DNA of 64,000 nt from assembly GCF_011617245.1 (NCBI RefSeq), contig NZ_CP050152.1:2036503-2100502 (forward strand), given 5' to 3'. This document shows positions 48,176 to 57,680 of the stretch, piece after piece. Position numbers and translations under genes: made by a program. Every line of letters starts with the position of its first letter. The stretch's first letter is position 1. Under the pieces are notes generated by a model. The model searched no databases and was not told the origin of the DNA. It worked only from the letters and a program-made list of their open reading frames with translations. The DNA is from Brevibacterium atlanticum (GTDB lineage Bacteria; Actinomycetota; Actinomycetes; Actinomycetales; Brevibacteriaceae).

Positions 48176-51100
48176 ATGTTCTCTAAAGTCCTCGTGGCCA
48201 ACCGCGGAGAGATCGCTGTTCGTGCGTTCCGCGCCGCCTATGAGCTCGGAGCCTCGACCGTCGCAGTCTTCCCCTATGAAGATCGCAACTCCGAGCATCG
48301 CATGAAGGCCGATGAGGCCTACATGATCGGCGAAGAAGGCCACCCCGTGCGGGCCTACCTCAGCGTCGAGGAGATGCTGCGCGTCGCCAAGGAGAGCGGC
48401 GCTGACGCCATCTATCCCGGGTACGGCTTCCTGTCGGAGAATCCCGATCTGGCGCGTGCCTGCGCCGAGGCGGGCATCACGTTCATCGGCCCGAAGGCCG
48501 ATGTCCTCGAACTCGCCGGCAACAAGGTGCAGGCACTGGCTGCCGCCCGCAACGCCGGCATCCCGGTCCTCGACTCCACCCGACCCTCGGCCGACATCGC
48601 GCAGCTGCTCGCGGACGCCGAGTCGATGGAGTATCCGCTCTTCGTCAAGGCCGTCGCCGGCGGCGGCGGACGAGGTATGCGCCGCGTCGCTCAGGCCTCG
48701 GATCTTGAGGATGCTCTCAAGGCCGCCATGCGTGAGGCCGAAGGCGCCTTCGGTGACCCGACCGTCTTCATCGAGCAGGCCGTGCAGCGCCCCCGCCACA
48801 TCGAGGTGCAGGTGCTCGCCGACAACGATTCGAACGCCATCCACCTCTTCGAACGCGACTGCTCCGTGCAGCGTCGTCACCAGAAGGTCGTCGAGATCGC
48901 TCCGGCACCGAACCTCGATCCCGCCATCGCCGAGGCGCTCCACGCCGACGCTCTCAAGTTCGCGAAGGCGCTGGGCTACCAGAACGCCGGAACCGTCGAG
49001 TTCCTCCTCGAGACTGACGGACCGCGTGCAGGCAAGCATGTGTTCATCGAGATGAACCCGCGCATCCAGGTCGAACACACCGTGACCGAGGAGATCACCG
49101 ACGTCGACCTCGTCGCTTCGCAGATGCGCATCGCCTCCGGTGAGACCCTCGAGGGGATCGGACTGCGCCAGGAGGACATGCGCATCAAGGGAGCCGCCCT
49201 GCAGTGCCGCATCACCACCGAGGACCCTGCGAACTCGTTCCGCCCCGACACCGGCACCATCACCGCCTACCGTTCGGCCGGCGGTGCCGGTGTCCGCCTC
49301 GACGGTGGAACCGTCCACGCCGGTGCGGCAGTGAGCCCGCACTTCGATTCGATGCTCGTCAAGCTCTCGTGCCGTGGCCGGGACTTCCCGCAGGCCGTCG
49401 GCCGGGCCAAGCGCGCCCTCGCCGAATTCCGCATCCGCGGCGTGTCCTCGAACATCGGCTTCCTCCAGGCCGTGCTCGACGATCCTTCCTTCGTCGCCGG
49501 CGATCTCTCGACGTCCTTCATCGAGGAGCGTCCGCAGCTGCTCGACGCTCGCGTCAGCGCCGACCGCGGATCGAAGCTGCTCGACTACCTCGCCGATGTC
49601 ACCGTCAACCGTCCCCACGGCGAACCGGGTGTGCGCATCCGTCCCGGCGACAAGCTTCCCGACATCGACCTGTCCGTCGACCCCAGCCCCGGCAGCCGGG
49701 ACCGCCTCGCGGAGCTCGGACCCGCTGGCTTCGCCCGCGCCCTGCGCGAGCAGACCGCCCTGGCCGTGACCGATACGACCTTCCGTGACGCCCACCAGTC
49801 CCTGCTGGCCACCCGCGTGCGCACCCGCGACCTGCTGGCCGTGGCCGGGCACGTGTCCCGGATGACCCCCGAGCTGCTGAGCATCGAGGCCTGGGGCGGA
49901 GCGACCTACGATGTCGCACTGCGCTTCCTCGGTGAGGATCCCTGGGAGCGTCTCGAGGCGCTGCGTGCAGCGGTTCCCAACATCAACCTGCAGATGCTTC
50001 TGCGCGGACGCAACACCGTCGGATACACCCCGTACCCGACCGAGGTCACAGATGCCTTCGTCGACGAGGCGGCTCGCACCGGCATCGACATCTTCCGCAT
50101 CTTCGATGCCCTCAACGACGTCGAGCAGATGCGGCCGGCGATCGAGGCGGTCCGTGCCACGAACTCCTCACTGGCCGAGGTGGCCCTGTGCTACACCTCG
50201 GACATCCTCGACCCGAAGGAAGAGCTCTACACGCTCGACTACTACCTGCGACTGGCCGAGCAGATCGTGGACGCCGGTGCACACGTGCTGGCGATCAAGG
50301 ACATGGCCGGTCTGCTGCGTCCGGCAGCCACCGCGAAGCTCGTGACCGCGTTGCGGGAGAACTTCGATCTGCCCGTCCACGTCCACACCCATGACACGGC
50401 CGGCGGTCAGCTCGCCAGCCTCTATGCCGCAGCTGCGGCCGGCGCCGATGCCGTGGACGCCGCATCGGCGTCGATGGCGGGCACCACCAGCCAGCCGAGC
50501 CTGTCGGCCCTCGTCGCGGCCTTCGAGAACACCGACCGCGACACGGGCATCAGCCTCGACGCCGTCAGCGACCTCGAGCCGTACTGGGAGTCGGTGCGCA
50601 AGGTCTATGCCCCGTTCGAGTCCGGCCTCGCCGGACCCACCGGTCGCGTCTACCGTCACGAGATCCCCGGCGGACAGCTGTCGAACCTGCGCCAGCAGGC
50701 TGTGGCCCTGGGGCTGGGGGAGCGGTTCGAAGATATCGAGCACATGTACGCGGCGGCCGATTCGATCCTCGGCCACCTCGTCAAGGTGACTCCGTCGTCG
50801 AAGGTCGTCGGCGACCTCGCTCTGCACCTCGTGGGTGCCGGCGTGTCGCCGGAGGACTTCGCAGAGAACCCGGACAAGTTCGACATCCCGGACTCGGTGA
50901 TCGGGTTCCTCAGCGGCGACCTCGGTGATCCTCCGGGCGGTTGGCCCGAGCCGTTCCGCACGAAGGCCCTGGCCGGTCGCGCGCACAAGCCTCTCGTCGA
51001 GAAGCTCGAGCCGGCCGATGCCGAGGCGCTCAAGGAATCCGGTCGGGAGCGCAAGGATAAGCTCAACGAGCTTCTGTTCCCCGGGCCGACGAAGGAATTC

Positions 51101-51577
51101 GAACAGATGCGCTCGAGCTACGGCGATCTCTCCGTCGTCGAGACTTCCGAATACCTCTACGGGCTCACCCCCGGCGAGGAGCACGCGGTCGAACTGGCGA
51201 AAGGCAAGAACCTGCTCATCGGCGTGCAGGCGATCGGCGGCACCGACGAGCGTGGAATGCGGTCGGTGATGTTCACCCTCAACGGCCAGTTGCGTCCTCT
51301 CAACGTCCGCGACCGCTCGGTCGAGAGCGAGGTCAAGACCGCGGAGAAGGCCGATCCGAACAACCGCGCCCATGTCGGCAGTCCCTTCGCCGGCGTCGTG
51401 ACCATGCAGGTGCACGAGGGTGACACGGTCGCAGTCGGTGACACCATCGCAACGATCGAGGCGATGAAGATGGAAGCGACGATCACGACTCAGACCGCGG
51501 GCACCGTGTCCCGGGTCGCGATCGCGGATGTCCAGCAGCTCGAGGGCGGCGACCTCGTCGTAGTCATCGATGGCTGA
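48176..51577 (+). CDS. pyc: Pyruvate carboxylase
   Basis: The 1133-residue biotin enzyme carboxylates pyruvate to oxaloacetate. The biotin carboxylase domain (1-~450) has VKAVAGGGGRGMRRV, QRRHQKVVEIAPAP and EMNPRIQVEHTVTEEI. The carboxyltransferase domain starts near 532 with DTTFRDAHQSLLATRVRT and has the metal-site HVHTHDTAGG. The C-terminal biotinyl domain has EAMKMEATI, with the biotin lysine near 1096. Its stop overlaps def by eight bases. Confidence 0.96.
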   Translation: MFSKVLVANRGEIAVRAFRAAYELGASTVAVFPYEDRNSEHRMKADEAYMIGEEGHPVRAYLSVEEMLRVAKESGADAIYPGYGFLSENPDLARACAEAGITFIGPKADVLELAGNKVQALAAARNAGIPVLDSTRPSADIAQLLADAESMEYPLFVKAVAGGGGRGMRRVAQASDLEDALKAAMREAEGAFGDPTVFIEQAVQRPRHIEVQVLADNDSNAIHLFERDCSVQRRHQKVVEIAPAPNLDPAIAEALHADALKFAKALGYQNAGTVEFLLETDGPRAGKHVFIEMNPRIQVEHTVTEEITDVDLVASQMRIASGETLEGIGLRQEDMRIKGAALQCRITTEDPANSFRPDTGTITAYRSAGGAGVRLDGGTVHAGAAVSPHFDSMLVKLSCRGRDFPQAVGRAKRALAEFRIRGVSSNIGFLQAVLDDPSFVAGDLSTSFIEERPQLLDARVSADRGSKLLDYLADVTVNRPHGEPGVRIRPGDKLPDIDLSVDPSPGSRDRLAELGPAGFARALREQTALAVTDTTFRDAHQSLLATRVRTRDLLAVAGHVSRMTPELLSIEAWGGATYDVALRFLGEDPWERLEALRAAVPNINLQMLLRGRNTVGYTPYPTEVTDAFVDEAARTGIDIFRIFDALNDVEQMRPAIEAVRATNSSLAEVALCYTSDILDPKEELYTLDYYLRLAEQIVDAGAHVLAIKDMAGLLRPAATAKLVTALRENFDLPVHVHTHDTAGGQLASLYAAAAAGADAVDAASASMAGTTSQPSLSALVAAFENTDRDTGISLDAVSDLEPYWESVRKVYAPFESGLAGPTGRVYRHEIPGGQLSNLRQQAVALGLGERFEDIEHMYAAADSILGHLVKVTPSSKVVGDLALHLVGAGVSPEDFAENPDKFDIPDSVIGFLSGDLGDPPGGWPEPFRTKALAGRAHKPLVEKLEPADAEALKESGRERKDKLNELLFPGPTKEFEQMRSSYGDLSVVETSEYLYGLTPGEEHAVELAKGKNLLIGVQAIGGTDERGMRSVMFTLNGQLRPLNVRDRSVESEVKTAEKADPNNRAHVGSPFAGVVTMQVHEGDTVAVGDTIATIEAMKMEATITTQTAGTVSRVAIADVQQLEGGDLVVVIDG

Positions 51578-52076
51578 ACGCGACATCCGCCTCTGGGGCG
51601 ACCCCGTTCTGCGTAGCGCCTGTGAACCGGTGACCGTCTTCGACGAGCACATCGCAGCACTCGCTGAGGACCTCGTCGACACCGCATTGCCGGAGGGTCG
51701 AGCCGCAGTCGCGGCCCCGCAGATCGGGGTCGGGCTGCGGGCCTTCGGCTACGACCTCGACGGGCGCACCGGCTACGTCATCAATCCCGAGATCGTCGAA
51801 CTCGGGGGAGAGCTGCGCGACATCGAAGAGGGCTGCCTGTCCGTGCCCGGACTGTTCTTCCCGACCCCGCGCTACGAGTTCGCTCGGGTGCGGGGTGTGG
51901 ATGCGCAGAATGAGCCGGTCGAGATCGAAGGCACTGAGGTGTTCGCCCAGATGCTGCAGCACGAGGTGGGACACCTCGACGGGCAGGTCTACATCCAGAC
52001 TCTGCCGAAGGATCGCCGCCGGGAAGCCATGAGGGAGATCCGGTCGAGCGACTGGTTCCTCGCCCGCATGAGCTGA
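51570..52076 (+). CDS. def: Peptide deformylase
   Basis: The 168-residue metalloenzyme removes formyl groups from new proteins. AAVAAPQIGVGLRAF, EEGCLSVPGLFF (metal Cys) and QHEVGHLDGQVYI (HExxH-type metal and catalytic site) are the three family motifs. The start overlaps the end of pyc by eight bases. It may be one of several deformylase copies, as is common in actinobacteria. Confidence 0.93.
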   Translation: MAERDIRLWGDPVLRSACEPVTVFDEHIAALAEDLVDTALPEGRAAVAAPQIGVGLRAFGYDLDGRTGYVINPEIVELGGELRDIEEGCLSVPGLFFPTPRYEFARVRGVDAQNEPVEIEGTEVFAQMLQHEVGHLDGQVYIQTLPKDRRREAMREIRSSDWFLARMS

Positions 52077-52111
52077 CACCCACACCACCAGACATGAAGT
52101 AGGAGCAGACA

Positions 52112-52966
52112 ATGACCATTCAACGCACCGCCGTCATCGGCAGCGGACTCATGGGAGCCGGAATCGCCGAGGTGCTCGCGAAGTCCGGTCTCGATGTGAT
52201 CGTCCGTGAGATCAACGACGAGGCCTCGGCCGCGGGCAGGGCGAGGATCGAGAAGTCCTTGGGCCGTGCCGTCGAGAAGGGAAAGCTCGACGCCGACGCC
52301 CGTGACACGGCTCTGTCGAATCTGCGTTTCAGCACCGATATCGCCGATCTGGCCGACCGCCAGCTCGTCATCGAGGCGGCCAGTGAGAACGAGGACATCA
52401 AGAAGTCGATCTTCTCCGAACTCGACGGAGTCGTCACCGACCCCGAGGCGATCCTCGCCTCGAACACCTCGTCGATGCCGATCATCCGCTTCGCTCAGTC
52501 CACCTCGCGTCCCGAACGGGTCCTCGGCATCCATTTCTTCAACCCGGCACCCGTGCAGCCGCTCGTCGAGATCGTCTCTTCGGTGCTCACCGCCGAGGAG
52601 GTCAGGAGCACCGTCACGGACTTCGTCTCCGATGTGCTCGGCAAGAAGCCCGTCCAGGCCGAGGATCGACCCGGGTTCATCGTCAATGCTCTGCTCATTC
52701 CCTACCTGTGCAGCGCTATCCGGATGCTCGAATCCGGGTTCGCGACGAAGGAGGACATCGACACGGGCATGGTCAACGGCTGCGCGCACCCGATGGGTCC
52801 GATCAAGCTCGCCGATCTCGTCGGGCTCGACACCTGCCTCTTCGCCGCGCAGAGCATGTACGAAGAGACCGGTGATCTCGCCACCAAGCCGCCGGTGCTG
52901 CTCTCGCGCATGGTCGATGCCGGTCTGCTCGGTGTGAAGAGCGGTCGCGGCTTCTACGAGTACTGA
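52112..52966 (+). CDS. 3-hydroxybutyryl-CoA dehydrogenase
   Basis: The 284-residue NAD-dependent enzyme oxidises 3-hydroxyacyl-CoA, or works in reverse in butyrate and PHB pathways. VIGSGLMGAGIAEVLAKSG is the Rossmann motif, and ILASNTSSMPI, GIHFFNPAPVQPLVEIV and EDRPGFIVNALLIPYL are the substrate and catalytic His-Glu blocks. The length fits single-domain Hbd/FadB2 enzymes. It follows def by 35 bases, with AGGAG upstream, and ends at a strong terminator. Confidence 0.93.
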   Translation: MTIQRTAVIGSGLMGAGIAEVLAKSGLDVIVREINDEASAAGRARIEKSLGRAVEKGKLDADARDTALSNLRFSTDIADLADRQLVIEAASENEDIKKSIFSELDGVVTDPEAILASNTSSMPIIRFAQSTSRPERVLGIHFFNPAPVQPLVEIVSSVLTAEEVRSTVTDFVSDVLGKKPVQAEDRPGFIVNALLIPYLCSAIRMLESGFATKEDIDTGMVNGCAHPMGPIKLADLVGLDTCLFAAQSMYEETGDLATKPPVLLSRMVDAGLLGVKSGRGFYEY

Positions 52967-52980
52967 TCAGCCGGATGCGC

Positions 52981-53026
52981 AACGCCGACGGCCCCCGAAC
53001 CGTTGAGTTCGGGGGCCGTCGGCGTT
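52981..53026. terminator. Bidirectional terminator, 20-base stem
   Basis: AACGCCGACGGCCCCCGAAC and GTTCGGGGGCCGTCGGCGTT pair perfectly around a six-base loop. It lies between the converging dehydrogenase and aminotransferase genes. Confidence 0.85.
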
Positions 53027-53088
53027 CTGTCTGAGATCCCCTTCGGGGACACTCAGACGGCTGTGCCGGTTCAGCCGGTGACGTCGGT

Positions 53089-54348
53089 TCAGCTGGCCAT
53101 GAGCTTCTCATAGCTGGCCAGCCGCACGCAGGCGACGAGGCCGGCGGCGGCCAGTTCGACGTCCTCGAGTGTCGGCATCGTCGGTGCGATGCGGATGATG
53201 CTGTTGCTCGGATCCAAGCCATAGGGATGTGTCGCGCCCGCGGGCGTGAGCTTGACGCCGGCTTCCGCGGCGAGCTTGACGACGCGATCGGCGATGCCGT
53301 CCATCGTCGTCAGGGTGATGAAGTAGCCGCCGTCGGGGCTGGTCCATGTCGCCAGGTCCTCCGGCCCGAGCCCGTCCTTGAGTGCTGTGAGCACGGCGTC
53401 GAATTTCGGGGCGATGATCTCGGCATGCTTGCGCATATGTGCCTCGACTCCTGCCGAATCACCGAAGAAGCGCACGTGTCGCAGCTGATTGATCTTGTCA
53501 GGACCGATCGAGACCTTGCCGAGGTTGGCGAGCATCCAGTCCACAGTCGCCGGTCCTCCGGCGAAGAAGGACACACCCGCACCGGCGTGTGTGACCTTCG
53601 AGGTCGATGCGAAGATCCAGGCCCGTTCGGGGTTCCCCGCCTCGGCGCACAGGGAGAGGATGTCGAGATTGTCGGGATGATCGGCACGCAGGTGGTGAAG
53701 AGCATAGGCGTTGTCCCACAGCAGGGTGAAGTCCGGGGCGGCGGTCGGCATCGCCGCCAGTTCCCTCGCCCGGGATTCGGTGATGGTGATGCCGGTCGGG
53801 TTCGAGTACATCGGGACCAGCCACATGCCCTTGACCGCGGGGTCCTCGGCGAGCTTCTGAGCCTCGGCGACGACCGGTCCCTCATCGTCCATCGGGATGG
53901 TGAGCAGTTCGAAGCCGAGTGACTCGGCCAGGGTGAAGTGCCTGTCGTAGCCGGGCACCGGACACAGCAGTTTGTGCGGTCCCTGCCCCCAGGGCCTGTC
54001 GTCGACGGCGGTGCCGTGCAGCAGCGCGAAGGTCAGGGCCTGGGTCATGAACGTCAACGACGCGTTGCCGCCGGCGAGCAGCTGAGCGGCGGGCACCTTG
54101 AGCAGGGGAGCGAAGATCTCTCGCAGTTCGATGAGTCCAGCCGCGCCGCCGTAGTTGCGAGTGTCGACCCCGCTGGGAGTGACAGCGTCGTCGCCGGAGA
54201 CCGCGGTGAGGAGGTCTGCGGCGAGGTCGAGCTGTTCGGGGGCGGGCTTGCCGCGAGTGATGTCGAGCTTGAGTCCCCGGGAGGCGAACTCCTCGTAGGC
54301 GGTCGACGCCTCATCCAGGCGTGTCTGCAGGTCGGACGGTGAGGGCAT
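53089..54348 (-). CDS. aspT: Aspartate aminotransferase, subgroup Ic (MocR-like fold)
   Basis: The 419-residue PLP enzyme matches the actinobacterial aspartate aminotransferase subgroup described in Corynebacterium. DITRGKPAPEQLDL, DTRNYGGAAGLIELREIF, VPGYDRHF, PMYSNPTGITI, LLWDNAYALHHL and ASTSKVTHAGAGVSFF (PLP lysine in STSK) are visible. It interconverts aspartate and oxaloacetate, so it links to pyc metabolically. AAGGA lies seven bases before the ATG. Confidence 0.87.
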   Translation of the reverse strand: MPSPSDLQTRLDEASTAYEEFASRGLKLDITRGKPAPEQLDLAADLLTAVSGDDAVTPSGVDTRNYGGAAGLIELREIFAPLLKVPAAQLLAGGNASLTFMTQALTFALLHGTAVDDRPWGQGPHKLLCPVPGYDRHFTLAESLGFELLTIPMDDEGPVVAEAQKLAEDPAVKGMWLVPMYSNPTGITITESRARELAAMPTAAPDFTLLWDNAYALHHLRADHPDNLDILSLCAEAGNPERAWIFASTSKVTHAGAGVSFFAGGPATVDWMLANLGKVSIGPDKINQLRHVRFFGDSAGVEAHMRKHAEIIAPKFDAVLTALKDGLGPEDLATWTSPDGGYFITLTTMDGIADRVVKLAAEAGVKLTPAGATHPYGLDPSNSIIRIAPTMPTLEDVELAAAGLVACVRLASYEKLMAS

Positions 54349-54520
54349 AGTGGTTCCTTCGCAGCTGGGGTCGGGCCGTTGAGACCATCCTAGCGATTCT
54401 CCGCTCGGTGCCCGACGTTAGAGTGGTATTCGGGACATGGTGATCCCGGCTCCTCACTCTGACCCGTCCCGTACCGAAGACTCACGTGGATCTTCCCGTG
54501 AATGAAGAAAGGCGGCACCG

Positions 54521-55261
54521 ATGGTGCGACCACGCGCGCAGGCGGTGCACGGGCGCGGCTTCGGTGCCCAAGCCGAGACCTATGATCAGGTGCGCCCCGG
54601 CTATCCCGCGGCTGCGATCGACCTCGCCGTCGACGGCTGGGACGAAGGCTGGGCCGGTCTGGAGATCTGCGACCTCGGTGCCGGCACGGGAATCCTCAGC
54701 CGGGCGCTGCGTGAGCTCGGAAGCGATGTCGTGGCCGTCGACCCCGATGTCGCCGCTCTCGAACGCAATCCGGCATTCGGGATGGTCGGCACGGCTGAGG
54801 ACACGGGAGCCGAGACGGATCGCTTCGATGTCGTCACCGTGGCCCAGGCCTGGCACTGGTTCGACGAGGACGGTGCGGCCAAGGAGATCTCCCGGATCCT
54901 CCGCCCGGGCGGACGCCTGCTCATCCTCATCAATCAACTCGATGTGCGCATCGACTGGGTGCTGCGACTGAGCCGAATCATGCATGCCGGAGATGTCTAC
55001 CGACCGCAGTACCGTCCGCAGCCGGGCCGGGGACTGGATCTCATCGACCATAGTCTCGTCGAATTCGCGACACCGCTCGACGTCGATGGAATCGTCGCAC
55101 TGGCCCGCACCCGCTCGTACTGGCTGCGCTCGAACGCAGCGACGCGTAACCGGGTGGAGTCGAATCTGCGGGAGTATCTGAGCACCGAGCATCCGATCAC
55201 CGGTGCAGTCGATCTGCCGTACATGTGCCTGGCCTACCTGCTCGAGAACACATCGCGCTGA
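54521..55261 (+). CDS. Class I SAM-dependent methyltransferase
   Basis: The 246-residue protein has motif I LEICDLGAGTGILSRAL, VVAVDPDVAALE, FDVVTVAQAWHWFD (motif IV region) and LRPGGRLLILIN (motif VI). The N-terminal GRGFGAQAETYDQVRPGYP matches the small-molecule methyltransferase family often called type 11. The substrate is unknown. AAAGGCGG precedes the ATG. Confidence 0.85.
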   Translation: MVRPRAQAVHGRGFGAQAETYDQVRPGYPAAAIDLAVDGWDEGWAGLEICDLGAGTGILSRALRELGSDVVAVDPDVAALERNPAFGMVGTAEDTGAETDRFDVVTVAQAWHWFDEDGAAKEISRILRPGGRLLILINQLDVRIDWVLRLSRIMHAGDVYRPQYRPQPGRGLDLIDHSLVEFATPLDVDGIVALARTRSYWLRSNAATRNRVESNLREYLSTEHPITGAVDLPYMCLAYLLENTSR

Positions 55262-55312
55262 TACTCCGCAGCGGGACGATCCCGGCGCACCGAGAGTGAT
55301 CCGACGCAGAGA

Positions 55313-55349
55313 CGGCGGGCCGTTCCCTTTCGAAGGGAACGGCCCGCCG
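55313..55349. terminator. Bidirectional terminator between the methyltransferase and hsp20 genes
   Basis: CGGCGGGCCGTTCCCTT and AAGGGAACGGCCCGCCG form a perfect 17-base stem with a TCG loop. Confidence 0.8.
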
Positions 55350-55374
55350 CTGTGGATCGATTCTGCGGTCCTGG

Positions 55375-55845
55375 TCAGCCTTCGCTGTCAGGGACCTGAG
55401 GTCCGTCGGTCGATGTCGATTCGACGACCTCGGGGCGGCTGCCCGTCGACGCATGGTTGACGGAGATCTTCCGCGGGCGAGCCTCCTCGGCGACCGGAAT
55501 GGTCAGTGTGAGGACGCCGTCACTGTAGTCGGCGCTGATCCGATCGAGGGCCACTCGATTGCCGAGAGTGAGCTGGCGGGCGTAGGTTCCGGTGGTGCGC
55601 TCGCGCGTCAGCCACTTCACGTCCTTGTCCGCGACTTCGGATTCGCGGCGTGCGCGCACGGTCAGCGTGCGATCCTCGACGTCGACATCGATGCTGTCGG
55701 GGTCGACTCCCGGCATATCGATGCGGGCGATGAAGACCTCTCCATCCCGGTAGAGGTCCATCGGCAGGGACGTTGAATTGGGGGTGCGGGTGACCTCGGA
55801 GAAGAATCGATCGAGATCACGGATGGGGTCGAATCGTGTAGCCAT
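55375..55845 (-). CDS. hsp20: Small heat shock protein, Hsp20/alpha-crystallin family
   Basis: The 156-residue ATP-independent chaperone has a short N-terminal arm (FDPIRDLDRFFSEV), an alpha-crystallin domain with MDLYRDGEVFIARIDMPGVD, IDVDVEDRTLTVRARRE and the GVLTLTIPVAEEARPRKI ending, and a short tail. A HAIR operator 25-45 bases upstream points to HspR control, as for Acr2 of M. tuberculosis. AAAGGAAG lies six bases before the start. Confidence 0.93.
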   Translation of the reverse strand: MATRFDPIRDLDRFFSEVTRTPNSTSLPMDLYRDGEVFIARIDMPGVDPDSIDVDVEDRTLTVRARRESEVADKDVKWLTRERTTGTYARQLTLGNRVALDRISADYSDGVLTLTIPVAEEARPRKISVNHASTGSRPEVVESTSTDGPQVPDSEG

Positions 55846-55871
55846 ATGCTTCCTTTCGCTCGGTTCCTATA

Positions 55872-55890
55872 TTGAGTCAAACACACTCAA
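55872..55890. promoter_or_regulatory. HAIR element (HspR operator) upstream of hsp20
   Basis: TTGAGT-CAAACAC-ACTCAA matches the HAIR consensus CTTGAGT-N7-ACTCAAG in six of seven bases per arm, with the exact seven-base spacer. It overlaps the likely -35/-10 region of hsp20. No hspR or dnaK gene is in this window. Confidence 0.82.
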
Positions 55891-55927
55891 CTTTGAATTG
55901 ATTCCGAACTCATGAAACTCTCAGTTC

Positions 55928-56860
55928 GTGAGTCTGGTTCCGGCGCTTCTCGCCCTCCTTCCTGTCACGGTGCTCATCGCCTTGGGTCTCGTGCTCAAGC
56001 GCCTGCCCGGCTTCGGCAGCGACGAGTTCTGGTCAGGGGCGGAGAAGCTCGCGTACTACTGTCTCCTTCCCGTCCTCCTCTTCACCTCCGTCGCCGAGGT
56101 GGACGTGGCCCATGTGCCCGTGGCTCGGCTGGCGGTGGCGCTCGTCATCCCTACCGTGGTCGTCTCGATCAGCATCGTGCTGTCCCGCCGAGTCATTGCC
56201 CGGGACCTGCCCGCATTCACCTCGGTGCTGCAGGGTGGGATCCGGTTCAACACCTACATCGGGCTGTCCTTGGCCGGCAGCCTCTTCGGCTCCGAGGGTT
56301 CGGCCGTGGCCGCGATCGTTGCGGCGATCCTCGTGCCGACGGTGAATATCATATCGAGCCTGGGCTTCGAGTTCCTGCGGACGGGACCGACCTCGATCCT
56401 CGCTCTGCTGCGCGCCATCGTCACGAACCCCCTGGTCCTCGGCTGCGTGGCCGGGGGAGTGGCCAATATCAGCGGATTGGGACTGCCGGACCCGGCCGCC
56501 ATGATCCTCGACCCTCTGGCCGCGGCCTCTCTGCCGATCGGCCTGCTGTGCGTCGGTGCCGGTCTCCGCCGGTTCTCATTCCGCACCCACGCCGCCGCCA
56601 TCACCTCGTCGACGCTCATCAAACTCATCGTCCTGCCGGGACTCTCGCTGCTCATGCTCGCGGTCTTCGACGTACCGACGGTGGCTGCGCTCGTCGGCAT
56701 GATCTTCCAGGCGATCGCCACGGCCAGCTCGGGTTACGTGATGGCTCGGCAGCTGGGTGGGGACGCGAAGCTCATGGCCGCGCTCATCGCCGGCCAGACC
56801 GTCGTCATGCTCATCACGCTGCCGGTCGTGCTGCTCCTCGCTCACGCCGCCCTCGGGTGA
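55928..56860 (+). CDS. AEC-family transporter (auxin efflux carrier family)
   Basis: The 310-residue protein has about ten membrane helices in two five-helix halves (SLVPALLALLPVTVLIALGLV, LVIPTVVVSISIVLS, PLAAASLPIGLLCVGAGLRR, FQAIATASSGYVMARQLGGD). The last segment matches the conserved AEC pattern. Bacterial AEC proteins carry organic acids such as malate. The start is GTG, without a clear Shine-Dalgarno. A strong terminator follows. Confidence 0.84.
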   Translation: MSLVPALLALLPVTVLIALGLVLKRLPGFGSDEFWSGAEKLAYYCLLPVLLFTSVAEVDVAHVPVARLAVALVIPTVVVSISIVLSRRVIARDLPAFTSVLQGGIRFNTYIGLSLAGSLFGSEGSAVAAIVAAILVPTVNIISSLGFEFLRTGPTSILALLRAIVTNPLVLGCVAGGVANISGLGLPDPAAMILDPLAAASLPIGLLCVGAGLRRFSFRTHAAAITSSTLIKLIVLPGLSLLMLAVFDVPTVAALVGMIFQAIATASSGYVMARQLGGDAKLMAALIAGQTVVMLITLPVVLLLAHAALG

Positions 56861-56898
56861 GCCTGGTGCCAGGGGCGGTGCACACTGGCGAAGACGCA

Positions 56899-56939
56899 GA
56901 GAGGGCGGTCGGTTCCGGACAGGAACCGACCGCCCTCTC
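56899..56939. terminator. Bidirectional terminator between the AEC and ferritin genes
   Basis: GAGAGGGCGGTCGGTTCC and GGAACCGACCGCCCTCTC form a perfect 18-base stem with a five-base loop. Confidence 0.83.
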
Positions 56940-57023
56940 GTGGCGATCACGCACTGTGCGCGTCAAACATGCATGAGTGTGACACTCAAGCAATACGCGC
57001 GTGGATCACGCTATGCGCGTCGA

Positions 57024-57539
57024 TCACTCGCTGTCAGCGGTGATGTCGGGGTGACGCGAGCCGAGCTCGGCGTCGATGCGGAGCACTCCCGAACCGTCGT
57101 CACCGACACGCTCCAGGCGGCCGATGATCTCGGAGATGCTCGACTCCTCTTCGACCTGCTCGTCGATGAACCAGTGCAGCAGCGGCAGAACATCGAGGTC
57201 GGCCTCGGACTGCGCAGTGCGGTAGATGTTGCGGATCGATTCGGAGACCTTCTCCTCATGTGCCAGGGCGGCCTTGAAGAAGTCGATCGGCTGCGAACCG
57301 GAGACCTTCGGTGCTGCGATGTCACCGATCTGCGGAGCGAAGTCACGATCGAGGCAGTGCTGGGTGAACTTCGCGGCGTGGACCTGCTCCTCTTCGGACT
57401 GAGCGCGCATCCAGCGTGTCATTCCGGGCAGATCGAGATCGTCGAGCTGGATGGACAGCTGGAGGTAGACGAGGGAGGCCTCGAGTTCGAGGGTGACCTG
57501 CTCGTTGAGGACCTTCTGCATGGCGGGGCTCAGGTGCAT
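57024..57539 (-). CDS. ftn: Non-haem ferritin
   Basis: The 171-residue four-helix protein stores iron as a ferric mineral in a 24-mer. EQVTLELEASLVYLQLS and MRAQSEEEQVHAAKFTQH carry the ferroxidase Glu, Glu and His ligands; LPLLHWFIDEQVEEESSI gives the third-helix Glu and Gln. No Met-type haem site is visible, so bacterioferritin is unlikely. AAGGAG lies upstream of the ATG. The leader has a small hairpin. Confidence 0.92.
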   Translation of the reverse strand: MHLSPAMQKVLNEQVTLELEASLVYLQLSIQLDDLDLPGMTRWMRAQSEEEQVHAAKFTQHCLDRDFAPQIGDIAAPKVSGSQPIDFFKAALAHEEKVSESIRNIYRTAQSEADLDVLPLLHWFIDEQVEEESSISEIIGRLERVGDDGSGVLRIDAELGSRHPDITADSE

Positions 57540-57560
57540 GATTGACTCCTTTGCGATTCG

Positions 57561-57579
57561 AGGCGGATCCGTTCCGCCT
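57561..57579 (-). promoter_or_regulatory. Dyad in the ferritin leader or promoter
   Basis: AGGCGGA-N5-TCCGCCT forms a 7-base stem 22-40 bases before the ferritin start. Further upstream TCAGGATAATATCTGA is a weak dyad that could overlap the -10. Iron control is expected for such genes, but no confident DtxR/IdeR box is seen. Confidence 0.35.
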
Positions 57580-57680
57580 GCTCAGATATTATCCTGACAC
57601 CTTTTCTAGAATCGTTCCAGTGTGGAAAGGCTCGGCAAACTCCTTGCAGGTTTGCCATACCTGCCCCGTCCTCGGCCAGC

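Noticed and set aside
57580..57600. DtxR/IdeR iron box upstream of ferritin
   Set aside because: TCAGGATAATATCTGA is a weak dyad and does not match the TTAGG-type consensus well enough.
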